Positions 11,826 to 23,288 of a stretch of 64,000 bases of DNA are shown piece by piece. The stretch covers positions 48,271,971-48,335,970 of the forward strand of contig CM055107.1 in the NCBI GenBank assembly GCA_029204225.1. The letters are read 5' to 3'. The DNA comes from Diphasiastrum complanatum (Eukaryota > Streptophyta > Lycopodiopsida > Lycopodiales > Lycopodiaceae). Numbering within the stretch: position 1 is the first letter of the stretch; each line of letters starts with the position of its first letter. Position numbers and translations under genes: made by a program. The notes under the pieces were generated by a model that worked only from the letters and a program-made list of their open reading frames with translations, made no database searches and was not told where the DNA came from.

Positions 11826-14727
11826 TAAAACAATAAAGCCTTAAGGTTGGAACAAACGTAAGAATAGACATTGGTATATTGTTGAAAATAGCATCATGCA
11901 TTTCGACTTCCATTTCGACCCAGTCAATACCTGGGATCTGCTACCGAATGTGCATCTCAACTGCTCTGATGGTCATCGGCCTAGAAATCATCAAACAAAC
12001 TAGCAAAACAAAAACCAATAGTGAAGCTCTCAAGTATATCACCACAAAAAAAAATTCTTGCAACAATCTAAACTTTTGCAAAAAAAATCTGAAAAAACTA
12101 AATCCACTCAAAGCAAAAACTAAATCTACATGAAAAATAACAAAGATGCGTAGATCTAAAAAATGAACTCGATCTGGGTCTATATTAAATAAAACTAATA
12201 TAGATACTATGCAAAAACTTGGACCTACAATATACTGAAATGAACTAGCTTCGAAATAGCTATCAGAGTAGGGGACGATATATTCAATCAAAGATATCCG
12301 CCTATTCCTACCTTCAAGAAATCTAAATCTGCAACAATATATTTGGATCTACAACAAATACACTAATATAGATACTATAAGATATCTTGGATCTACTACT
12401 TGGAATGAATTGGCTTCGGAAGCCATCGAAATCGGAGACGCTAAACTGAATCAAAGAAATCCGCGTATTCCGATGACCACTTCGACCAGCTAAAAATCTA
12501 GTACAACAAAATATGTGGATCTACAACAAAGCACAACATCCTAAATCATCTGATGAATACAAAATTAGCCATCGGAATAGCTATCAGAATATGTGCTTGT
12601 GATGACATGATTTAGTCACATGACCAGTTTTTAAGTTTTTATTTCTTTAAAGCTTTGATTATATATAGTTGCTTTCCCGAAGTAATGAATAGTTTAAGTG
12701 TTTTGGAAGTTTAAGTATTTTGGACTCTTGACTAGATCGGATTTTTACTAAGAATCGGATTTCCACTGGATCGGAATTTTTAGACCCGATCCGATCCGAT
12801 CCAAGGTCGAAAATTATCCAAATCCGAGAATTTAGTAGTTACAGTAGCTATGATAGTTAAATGGTTATCTACAGTCACAAGACTATAAAGAGCTGTTGTA
12901 CACCTAATTTTAATAAGGACAGTTCTGTAAGCAAATACTTTGGTGCTTATGTGTATGAGTGATTGTGGATATTTGCTTTTTAAACGATCGAATGTGTTTG
13001 TTGCTCACTTTTTTTCTAGAGTCTGGATAGATATGTAAGTTGTGTCTCTTTCAAGTAAATGATGAATGTTTGGTAAAGAGTGATTGATGGCCGATTGAGA
13101 TAGTTCAAATCGAAACCATATTGAAGAATACGTCTGAATTGATTCATAATATTATAATTGTGCTTTCGGTCAGATTATGAGAAGTAGGATAAGAGGGGAT
13201 GTTTGACTCCCCAAGTCATTTTGCAGGGTGCTTAGCTACTGAGTTAGAACTGGAGGAAGCATACTTTTGAAGCTTGTGGGTATTCTGGTCGTGTGTGTAG
13301 TGACTGTTAGTCTCTCAATCGAATTATGGTCATGCATGGCAATTTATTGGAGGGAACCATTAACAAATTTCTGTCAGTAGTAATGAGATCATCGTTTAGT
13401 AATGAAAAGGCTGTACTGGATGCTTGAACTAAATATCCCTTGATAATCAATTAACCATCTTCTACATTGAATGACAATTTCCATGAGTATAATGTCATTA
13501 ATTATCTCTTTATGCGGAACGACATCTTATATACTACATTAAATACCTTAAAACACAATTCGATATGTCACGAAATATGCCAAATTTTGGCGCCATCAGG
13601 GAGAATGGGATATTAATTTGTGGGAATTGTTATTCTGTGGTTCAAGGAATATGATTCAAGATGTCCAGCGAGAATTTTCTTAGAAGCATTGAAGATAGAG
13701 ACTCGCTTAGACTATTCCTTGGACAAGTTGGCTATTTCAGGAGATTTAATCACACTCCTCCAAAATTAGCTTGGTAAGATCAAGGAGTTTGTGAAACTTT
13801 TTGAGTGGATCCTTTTCTTTGAAGAGTACTCCACCAATTTGCCGCTATTTCAATGTACCTCCTCCATGCTTGATGATGATTTTTTATTTGAAAGTTGAAC
13901 TTGCATGAAGATGGCTGCACCATAGAGATAGAAATTTGAGGCTTCCATGCTCATAAATGTCACTAAGATCATAGTGATCAAGATCATAAGATGAGCAAAA
14001 GTGTATCTTTAGAGGTAATACCAGAATCTTCATCGATATTGGGGGCAACATTATTACCCATCTTCTGATTATGCGTCCGCCTCTGATTAAGCCACGATCA
14101 GCCATTTTGATAGAAACAAGAGAGAAAGCATTGTGAGCGGAAGATTGAGATTGAAACATTGATGGTATTGACGATTCGCAGATCAATTGATGGATTTATA
14201 AAGAAAAAGATTATTGATTGAAAGATAATCCTAGAAGATTTTATATCATGCAATCAGTCTTTCTGACAAAATCGTAATATATCTCAAAAGACATGAGCAA
14301 TAATGAGATGAAAATACCACTTGTCTATACGCACTTGTTGATGCACGAGATCGTGTGAAGAAAGGATTACCATCTCTCCACGTGTTGAATTTCTTTCGAT
14401 CAATTTTTGTTAAGAATCGTATTTCTATTGGATCAAAAATATTCAAACCAATCCGATCCGACCCAGAGTCGACGGACTTGTCCAAAAATATTCAATTTTC
14501 GACCCATCAATTTTTTTTTTTGTAAAATTGATTTTCAATCTTTTAAATGTTAAAGTTACAAAATCCGACCCTTCTGTACTTTTATGTTCAAAGACAAATA
14601 TTGGAGAGAAAGACAAAGAAAGAAAATAGAAGAAAGACGAAGGTGCAGAGAACAGGAATGAGAATTAAACTGGGATACTCGAAGAAGGAGACTTGATTAC
14701 AAGGAGTCTTCCACATCAGGAAGTGAA
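11826..14727. other. Intergenic; ATCCGATCC-type direct repeats
   Basis: A ~90-bp segment containing AAGAATCGGATTTCCACTGG and CCCGATCCGATCC (12740-12835) is repeated with changes at 14390-14505, upstream of the Gypsy gag. A minus-strand frame at 13884-14186 is open but unrecognised. Another minus frame (11941-12291) has a hydrophobic composition but no motif. No gene is supported. Confidence 0.45.
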
Positions 14728-16041
14728 TTGGAAAAAGAAAAATCACCCAATCCGCCCCTTGATCGGGACGATAGAGATGAAGAAGATATGGTTTCTCCAG
14801 GATTGTCTTCTTCTAAAATCCGGTATGATTATCTTAATGGAAAAGCCTTAGAAGATGCAGATAGCTATGTGTCTCAGTTTGAGTCTAGTGCAACAAGCAA
14901 TAGAGAAAGTTTAAATGCTGACAAACTAAGGATATTAACCGGACTTCTCAGAAAAGAAGCCAGAAGATGGTACAGCCAGATCGAATCAGATCTGTTAACA
15001 ACTTGGGGAGATTTAAAAACCCAATTCGTGAAGCAATTAAGAAAAATTGGTTATTCAACACAAATACTTGCCCAATTGAATTCAATCAGGCAAAAAGAGA
15101 AAGAATCTCTAAGGAAGTATACTCGAAGGGTCAAAAAAACTAATTGGTCAACTGAGTGGAGTATATCCAGTAGCCATGAAGATCGAATGGTTCTTGAGGG
15201 GATTACCCAAAAGAATAGATCGATATTGCAGGCAAGGACCTATGGAAAGCCTTGAGCATGTAATTGCTACGGCAGAGAATTATGAGACTTCTCGGATATG
15301 GAGAAGCCGAAGGTCAAGGAAAGAGCTTATTAAAAAGAAAGAGAATAAATATTTTTCAGACGACCAGGATCGGAGACTAGTTCATCATCAAGTTCTGGTC
15401 CGGATTCGGATAATTTGAGTGAAGATGAATCTCCAAGAAGAACTTCAAAATGCCATAAGACATGAACAAAAGATCAAAAAAGAATGGAAGATCCAAAGAA
15501 GAGCGATCGAAAATAGTAGACCTTATGGAAAAAGGAAGTATCCAAACTTGAAAGAAAATTTGTGGATTTGAAAGTTCATATTCTTCAACTGAAGAATAAA
15601 GGAAAATATCCCAATATATTAAGAAAGTCAAATGCATGGTGTACAAAGTGCAATAAGGAAGGTCACCATTATTCGGAATGTAAAGCTAAAATGCAAGTTT
15701 CCTATGAGGAAGGAAATTCTAACAACGAACTGGTTTATTTAATGGAGGTAGATCCTAGTGAGACTATATATGAAGTACAAGCTTCTAATCCGAGAATTAC
15801 TACTACACCAGTCTCTCCTTCATACAGACCTCCTATGAAGAAATTTATTCTGGTGCAGAAGTATATACCCAATCAGCAGAAGAACAGTGTCCAAAGCACA
15901 GAGCAGATACCTACATATTTTAATTGTGGAACACCTGGACATTATTCCAATGAATGCTCTGAACCAAAGAAACAGATTGGATATGTACCCTTGTGCGGAA
16001 ATTGCAAAGGTGAAGGACATGTAACCCTGTACACTTCTTAA
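14728..16041 (+). pseudogene. Ty3/Gypsy gag, frameshifted
   Basis: The first frame (14728-15255) is a capsid-type gag: ALEDADSYVSQFESS, LRKEARRWYSQIESDLLTTW, GDLKTQFVKQL. A frameshift near 15150 moves the frame to 15176-15418 (MKIEWFLRGLPKRID), another change follows, and 15562-16041 carries three zinc-knuckle sites: CTKCNKEGHHYSEC (intact), YFNCGTPGHYSNEC (first Cys lost) and CGNCKGEGHVTLY (last Cys lost). The three knuckles are unusual for Gypsy, which commonly has one. No protease or pol follows: the frame ends in the microsatellite. Repeats with the ATCCGATCCGA theme at 12740-12835 and 14390-14505 may be LTR remnants. Confidence 0.75.
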
Positions 16042-16079
16042 ATCTTAAATTAAACACACTTATTCTTTATCTCTCTCTT

Positions 16080-16566
<487 letters not shown>

Positions 16567-16570
16567 TCCT

Positions 16571-17199
16571 CTCTTCAAAAAAATACAACATGAACTTCAA
16601 AAACTTTATAAATCATCAAGCACTAACCTCAAAGCATCAATAGGATGAGGAGCATCAACATCCATGGTCAAATCGCCTCAAATTGCTCCAAGATCGCTCC
16701 AAGTTGCAAGAGCAAAAGTGAGAACAAAGCAGAAGGATTGCGGGAATCCAAAATGAAAATAGACATTGGAATCCAACATCCAAAGAAGAGGTCAAAATTC
16801 GACGTTCATGTTTGCAGGCTGCACACGTCAGTCACAGGACCGTGGATCGTGCATCAGATTGCCGACGCGGACGTCGGAATACGACAGTCATGTCCGATGC
16901 GAAGTCTTTTTTTTTAAAAGGTATGATATGTCATGTCCATCTCTGCGGGTTGGATTCCGACATGTTGGATTCCAACGTCAACTTTGAAAATTCGTTGTTG
17001 TCTAAATTTGCCAATCACCGGAGGTCCATTTTCAAATCTTTTGCTTGGATGTCGGAATTCAACGTGTCAAAATGTGACGGATTATAAAATTTCTAAAAAT
17101 CCGTCAAAACCCCACGTCGGAATTGCCGCGATATGTTATTGTGTGACGTACGATCAAAGCAAATTCAAATCACATGAAATTTCTTTTTAGATGATTTAA
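16571..17199. other. No confident gene; CpG-containing stretch
   Basis: Bases 16780-17130 have more CpG than their surroundings (GACGCGGACGTCGG) and repeat the motif GGATTCCGACATGTTGGATT. Several overlapping plus-strand frames are open, but none has a motif. The interval may be a remnant of an older insertion. Confidence 0.4.
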
Positions 17200-18479
17200 G
17201 ACTCATGATCTAACTAATGTGTGTATAATTGTTGTTTACTTTCTTATGAAGATACATTTCATCCAAGGAGATACCGCTAGCATCCATTACTTACATAGAC
17301 TATGCATGTCAATAAATTGCTCAATATGTATTATATGGAGGCATGCAAGCAAACGAATATACCTATCGAGGTTTGTGATAAATTGTCTGTGTTTGATTGT
17401 ACGTCCCTTGTGGATATCACTTTGTACATCAAATAGTAGGCAATTTGACCTACTGAACAATAACAAGACCACACATTAGCTTTTTCGGTTGGTGAGTGTC
17501 TTCTTCTCAAGATTATTGAAAGACAACAAAGTGAATTTTGAGGTATGTCAATAGTAAATCTCAACGGTTCATTGTATGTTAGTGAAAATAAGTAGCCCAA
17601 GTAAAAACAATTTTGTTGACTAGGAAGCAACATGACGGTCAAAGGTTAACTACTAGTTATACGTTCCATGAAGGAAATGAGAATCTCATATTTTCTAACA
17701 GTAAGCATAACATGGTTGTGTAGCCCATTTTAGAAGTTGAGAACAAGGCGCTCATCAACACAGCTCGGTAAAGCAATATCCTTGGGAAAAACCTTAGGAG
17801 AGAATAAGATTTAGCAAGAACGAGATAGACAAAGAGACCACAATTTATAATCAGGTTCAAAATAGGACTCGATTTCTAGACACCTAGGTGTATTATCTAT
17901 AAACTTAGCACATTGAATTTTTGTATCGCCTTCTTTATGAGAAGACATTGACTTCAAACTTTTGTATTAGAAATGTCTAGTTTTGGAGGCTTTCATAATT
18001 ACCAAGGCCATGTTGTTGCAACAAATTGTCCCAAAAATATGTATATAGGCTTGAATATAACACTTCCACTTCTTCATTTTGGTTACTCTCAAGCTCTGAA
18101 TAATTTATATGTGTGCCACTCTTTAGAGATTGTAGTTTATCATAGGCCTATTATGAAAATGAGTGCCATCATTATTTCTCAAGGATGCAATTTGGATTGC
18201 TGATGTTTGGGATGATATTATGGTCACTTTGAGAAAGTAGCCTAAGGAAAATAAATTTTTTAAACTACACAAAAAACACTGGCACCAAATAATTTGATCA
18301 ATCAAATGTATTAGCTTTAGAGTACATGTCTATATTGGTAAGTCGTCTTGCTCTAAAATCCAGAATTGTGTCCTTCAACAAGTTGTGAATTGGGTAGACT
18401 CCCTATCCCCTTTGGGAGAGCATGGGTTCGAATGCAAATTGCCCACACATATGAGGACATTCAAGAGTGAAATCTAAAA
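17200..18479 (+). pseudogene. Decayed Copia-derived repeat, copy D
   Basis: It matches 31340-32640 in direct orientation and 23880-24960 inverted. It includes the RNase H linker segment (17340-17475), now full of stops. Similarity fades after about 18310. No functional frame. Confidence 0.75.
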
Positions 18480-19083
18480 TTGTGACCAAATTAAGTATTT
18501 CTTGAGACAAAATAAATCAATTGGTATCATAACTAGCTTAACCATAGGAAATGAAGCTGTAATTGAAATCACATATAAAAAATGCATCTCAATGGGAGAG
18601 GACATTGAATAGCCAATTCCGAGTTAAAAAATAATTATTTGAGGTGATTGATAATTTGATATAAAAATCCAAGTTATCAACAACAAATTCACCGAGGCGA
18701 TCGATCTAAAGTAGAATATTTCAAATCACTTTCAAGTGAGTACTAAATGTCCTTTTTCATGCAAATTCAGTGCTGGTAATAAATTGATCAAATTTTTGCT
18801 TCCACAAAGAGCATTTGGAAAACATCCCAGAGTTTGGGAGAATTTTCTAGTGGAGGTTGAAATTAGCTTGTTTGTTTTCGACCATTGGAAATAGCTAGTT
18901 GCCCTTGAGTGATGTTATAAGCTATACTAGCTACAGACGATACAAAGAGGAGAGAGTTTTGTTTTCAACCATCAGAAGTAGCTAGTTGCCCTTGTGTGAT
19001 GTTTAAAGTTATACTAGCTACAGATGATATAGAGAGGGGGGGAGATCACTAATCTTCAACGACACAATATTCAAGTACTTGTT
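18480..19083 (+). repeat. Tandem ~85-bp duplication
   Basis: The segment beginning GTTTGTTTTCGACCATTGGA (about 18871) is repeated at about 18956 with scattered substitutions. Both units contain AGCTAGTTGCCCTTG and ATACTAGCTACAGA. The remainder of the interval is AT-rich with no gene. Confidence 0.8.
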
Positions 19084-19207
19084 ATGCAAAATAAAAGATT
19101 AATTGAAAGAAGTATGCGAGCTTGCAAGGTATGTATGATCATCTTTTATCTAAGAACTGTTTTTTGTACATGTTATGTATATACCTTTCTAGTATGTTTC
19201 TTTTCAG

Positions 19208-20116
19208 ACGAGCTCAAAAATGATGGCAATGTTGAGAGAAAAAAGATCTGGTGAGATTACCAAAAGATCACGTAAAAGTTAAGGTAACCAAAAAAGTTTG
19301 TTTGACTAATTTTGATATTGTATTTTAAATGTATAGTTTTCAGAATATTGTGCATCAAACTTATTCTGTAGAGCTTGTGTAAATGTTTGAATAGTAAGTG
19401 AGCTTTGGTTGAGATATTCGTTCATGGTTTAAATTTTACTCTGTATTTTGTTTGTGTATTTTGTAGGTGAATCACAGCCTGATTCAAAATCTGAAGAAAG
19501 AAAATTTTGATGTTGCCAAAAACCTGCACGGTTCCAAGAAAGTCAAGGTTTTTTTTTTTATTCTTAGAGCATCATCAAAAAATTTTCTTTCACATGTTTG
19601 TAGATTATAATTTACATGCCAACTTCTTTAAATAATGATTTTATCATTTATCAAAGTCATGACACGTGATTTAGTATAACGTTGAAGTTATTTAACATAT
19701 GTCATGTTTGCAGTTTTTTTAGAATTTTGGATTAAAGCCTTGTAGAGTTTGTATTTCTATCAAATAGATCGTTTCAGTTGTGTGTTTCGAGTTGATTTGA
19801 ATTTATGTTGTTTTATCTTTGGATATCAGGCCCTCCATGAGCTTGATTATGGCTCTATAAATCAGAATTCAAGTAATCAGTCAATGGTATGAGATATTCA
19901 AATGTTCAGGAAGTTGCTCTTTTCTAGAATCGTGATTGATGCTATATTTTGGCAATTAGTTTTAATGTGATTCTTTTGTAGGTGCGTGAGCCAGAAATAT
20001 GCGAGCAAGATCAAGAGACCATTTCGATGAAGTTTTTTAATGTCAAGACAGTAAACGAGCTTTATAAGAATCATGGCAACTACTATTCATTAATCAAGTT
20101 TGTAATAGTCATATGA
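19208..20116 (+). CDS. Hypothetical multi-exon gene, unknown function
   Basis: Four plus-strand segments join into one open frame with GT-AG introns: 19208-19250 (acceptor TTCTTTTCAG, donor CTG|GTGAGA), 19478-19547, 19830-19886 and 19982-20116, ending at TGA. The last three give LIQNLKKENFDVAKNLHGSK, ALHELDYGSINQNSSNQSM and VREPEICEQDQETISMKFFN plus about 25 more residues; the last two introns (282 and 95 bp) are phase 0. A further upstream segment ends with a donor at 19128. The start codon is not resolved. The chance of three consecutive stop-free, splice-bounded, phase-matched exons is low in this AT-rich DNA, but transcription is unproven. No family was recognised. Confidence 0.45.
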
Positions 20117-21493
20117 GCGATCGTAGCTCAGCTAACATAAGAAAAAATATTGTGAATTATCTTCTAAAAGAAAAAAAAAAGTCATGTTGCAGAAACACAT
20201 ACCTGGACAGTTACAATTGACGATGTCCAGTTCTTTGTATCTACGAACTATTTTTCGTGAAAGACGTGTTTTTGTAAGTTGGATTTGACATTGATCAAAG
20301 TGAATGTGCGACAAAGATTTGATCTTAACAAAGGGCTTTTATGTAGAGATGTTCAATCTAATCGTGCATATTTTTTGTAATTAAAGCTCTGGCCGTCATA
20401 TGCCTTTTTTTTTTGTTGAAGCAATTCTTAAACAAAAGCATTGCATGAAATATGTTGTATATGCATGTTTCACTTCTCAACCATTGCAATTCAAAGCTAC
20501 ATTTTTTCTTGGACATGCTTGACCCTAAACATTGCTTTTGATCTCGTTATGAAGGCTGGTTTGATGAAAGGTGATAGACATTTCGCTGGTGACTGATGAT
20601 AAAACTAATGTGACTATTGAAAGTGCATTGCTTTCTTTAATACTTCACCTTGTGGATCAAGTTCTTCTTAGGCTGGTGGTGCTTATTAATGATAGGCAGG
20701 TCCATGTTAGTGATTGTTTGCTTATAAAATGCTTTTCTCTTCTTCTGGTGAGGAAAACTGTAGGAGAGGGTAAATTATCATCTGTTGCGGGCTACTGCGG
20801 TCTTCTTCACCAGGTCCATGCATCCAATTCATCAACGATTTGGTTGTCAAATTCAAAAACGGCGCAAGGCATATGTTCACGTTATACACAACTGCATGGT
20901 TCCTCTAATTTGTGTTTGGCGACACCCGGTGCCTTTTTGGAGCAATTCAACAATCCGAATTGTTATGGTATTTGATCAGTTCACCTTTAACTTGTAAAGT
21001 TCTTCGAACATTTTTGCTTCTTACTTGCCTATGTTTTTGTAGAGTAAATATGTTGTGGTTATGTCCGAACCGCTTCATCTAGCAAAAAAATCAATACATT
21101 TTTGGGTCTACGTGTTTGTACGATTTCTGGCTGCTGTGCTTGATAGATTGAGGATAAGGTTCATTGGTTTGTTTGTAGAATTTGTCACAGAAAGATTTTT
21201 GTTTTGGTCGGCTGCTGCATACTGGGGAAATTTAGCGGAGGGTTTATGTGCGTGCCCTTCTCTAACCTCTGTCCAGATCATTCTGAGTACTTGTTCCGGG
21301 ATCCATTCTATCCTCTGATGCAGCCAATGTGAACTTTAATGAGTTCTTTTTTACAGGTGTAAAAACTTCATCTCTCCCATCAACGTCTTGGATTATATAC
21401 AGTGAATACTTTGCCACATGGTTTGGAGTCTCTGAAGAAAGAAGGTATGAATGGCTATACACCCTGCGGTGACGTGCGACTTTCTACATATAC

Positions 21494-21524
<31 letters not shown>

Positions 21525-23028
21525 CAATTCTAGATAGATTGGAGTAAATCATTTGGGAAATTCATGGACTTACCTTTGCATGCAGTTGAAACTTTCAACT
21601 GCTGCACGATCAGCAGCTATAGTTGGGCTCACCTCGGTTCTGGTTTCCTTGCGAGCTTTTCAATAGTTTAAGTTGGAAATTTGTGTTGCCTAGTTGTGTT
21701 TTTTTTTCAGAGAGAAGTTGTGCGGCGGCGTAGAAGCTTGGCACGCAATCCACCAACATCAAACTGCAGCTAGCTATATTTCACGTGGAGGTAACACTCT
21801 TGCTTCTTTCGGCACTCTATCCACTATATCTTCACATATCTGGTCCACTGTATTTGCTTCTTTCGGCACTCTGTCCACTGTATCTTCACATATCTAGTCT
21901 AGATCGTTTGAGCTTTTCTTATTTTCTTGTATTCTCAAAAGCTAACTAGGACGAACAAAGAAATAGAACATGAACTCAATTATTTATGACGACGGTAAAG
22001 CGAATGAGATTTGGTGCGGATATGTAGAAGACCAGAGCCTGTGCGACCGTCAGAGAAAACTTGTACCTGAGCTTTCGGATTATGAGTTACCAAGTGCTAA
22101 TAAGAATCCAGCCGAGGAGCCTGCTCCTATCAGTCGACCTTGATATCTTCCTGCAAACCCACCGATGTCTATATTATTCTTAGATCTGATGCCTCCTCGA
22201 CTGTTTCACAACATACATCTCAAGCGTGCATCCTGATTCCTGTATCATTGACTGGATCGACACTATGTTTCTACGCGCACTAAATGACATGTCAAACCTT
22301 ATATGTATATACTATCTATTTGGTAGAAACGGCAGCCTCCGGTTTTGTTTTCCATTCTCATGAGAGGCATCTACATATCAATGTATCTCGCAGGCGCCAG
22401 AATTGCTTACTCTTCCAGATTTTTTGAGATTATCACCTGTCTAACGGAATTTTACAACATAGATTGAAGTAACTGGAGTGTGCTCTATGTATTTGGTGCA
22501 GTGGATGGTCATGCCTCCGGCCTTGTTACTAGCTGCCAAGAGAGCTTTAACCACGGCTCGGACTCTCGAAGTCTTAATGACGATCGATTTTTTTCTGGCA
22601 GCTCCAAAAGGTGGATGCAAATCTTTAATAAATTTTTCTATAGATAACTGAACTGAATTAGATTGTTACGAGTGAATAACTGAAATTTTATTTCTGTTGG
22701 CTTTAGCTGTAGCAGTCCAGCACTAATAATGTTTTCCGCATTTCACATTCGCTTGGTTGTGGACTAATGATCCTTCCTCAAATACAGCATGGCTGCATGG
22801 TGCGTAAGGGATCCATTTCTAAATGACTTCCTTCAGCTTTGGAAAGCACATGTGGCTGCCCTACAATCGTTAATGTTGATGTTCGTAATCGTCAATTTTT
22901 ATGTGCACAAGAGTTCCGTATTGGCAATAGTTTATACACAAAAAAATGAATCAAACATCATGAAGCCCCTTGTAGGAAACAATGAGAGAGAGAGAGAAAT
23001 TTATATAGCGATTTTTTCCTAAAAGTTT
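20117..23028 (+). other. Exon-like segments, no assigned product
   Basis: Several plus-strand stretches look exonic but could not be joined. At 21707-21790 a segment with a strong acceptor (TTTTTTTTCAG) and donor (GTGGAG|GTAACA) is open as EKLCGGVEAWHAIHQHQTAA. Frames at 20571-20975 and 21055-21318 are open but compositionally weak. A (TA)n/(CATA)n tract lies near 21485-21525. Nothing matches a family I recognise. This could be the rest of the gene at 19208-20116 or its decayed remains. Confidence 0.3.
21970..22143 (+). CDS. Small open reading frame, 57 residues
   Basis: ATG at 21970 to TGA at 22141-22143 encodes a polar acidic peptide (MNSIIYDDGKANEIWCGYVE, ending in a Pro-rich PAEEPAPISRP). 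Codon choice is varied and not low-complexity, unlike most chance frames here. An in-frame TAG occurs just upstream, so it is either a short gene or a terminal exon. Unknown function. Confidence 0.3.
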   Translation: MNSIIYDDGKANEIWCGYVEDQSLCDRQRKLVPELSDYELPSANKNPAEEPAPISRP

Positions 23029-23280
23029 TTTTATAAATTTCCCTGGATTGAAATGAACTAGGGAATTTTCATACTAGGAAAAGTGGCACAAACTTTTTTC
23101 CTATATAGGGATAATCATCTAGGGAATTTTTCCTAGATGATTTCCCTATATAGGTAAAATGTATGCATTTTTCCTAGATTTGCTTTCTAGGAAAAGAACC
23201 ACTTTTCCTAGTATGCAAATTCCCTATATCAGTTCATTTTAATCTAGGGAAACTTCTTTTTTTTCCTATATAGGAACATG
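23029..23280. repeat. Fold-back (MITE-like) inverted repeat
   Basis: The arms at about 23039-23096 (GAACTAGGGAATTTTCATAC, then TAGGAAAAGTGG) and 23186-23256 (CCACTTTTCCTAGTATGCAA, then TTCCCTATATCAGTTC) are reverse complements with few mismatches. The centre (23099-23153) is itself a palindrome, CCTATATAGGGA at one end and TCCCTATATAGG at the other. Nested hairpins of ~220 bp are typical of fold-back or MITE elements. I could not define a target duplication. Confidence 0.8.
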
Positions 23281-23288
23281 TCTTATTT

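Noticed and set aside
14728-16041. Endogenous pararetrovirus (caulimovirid) coat-protein region
   Set aside because: The capsid-style gag with LRKEARRWY and serial CCHC knuckles fits Gypsy gag better, and no movement-protein or viral RT domain is present.
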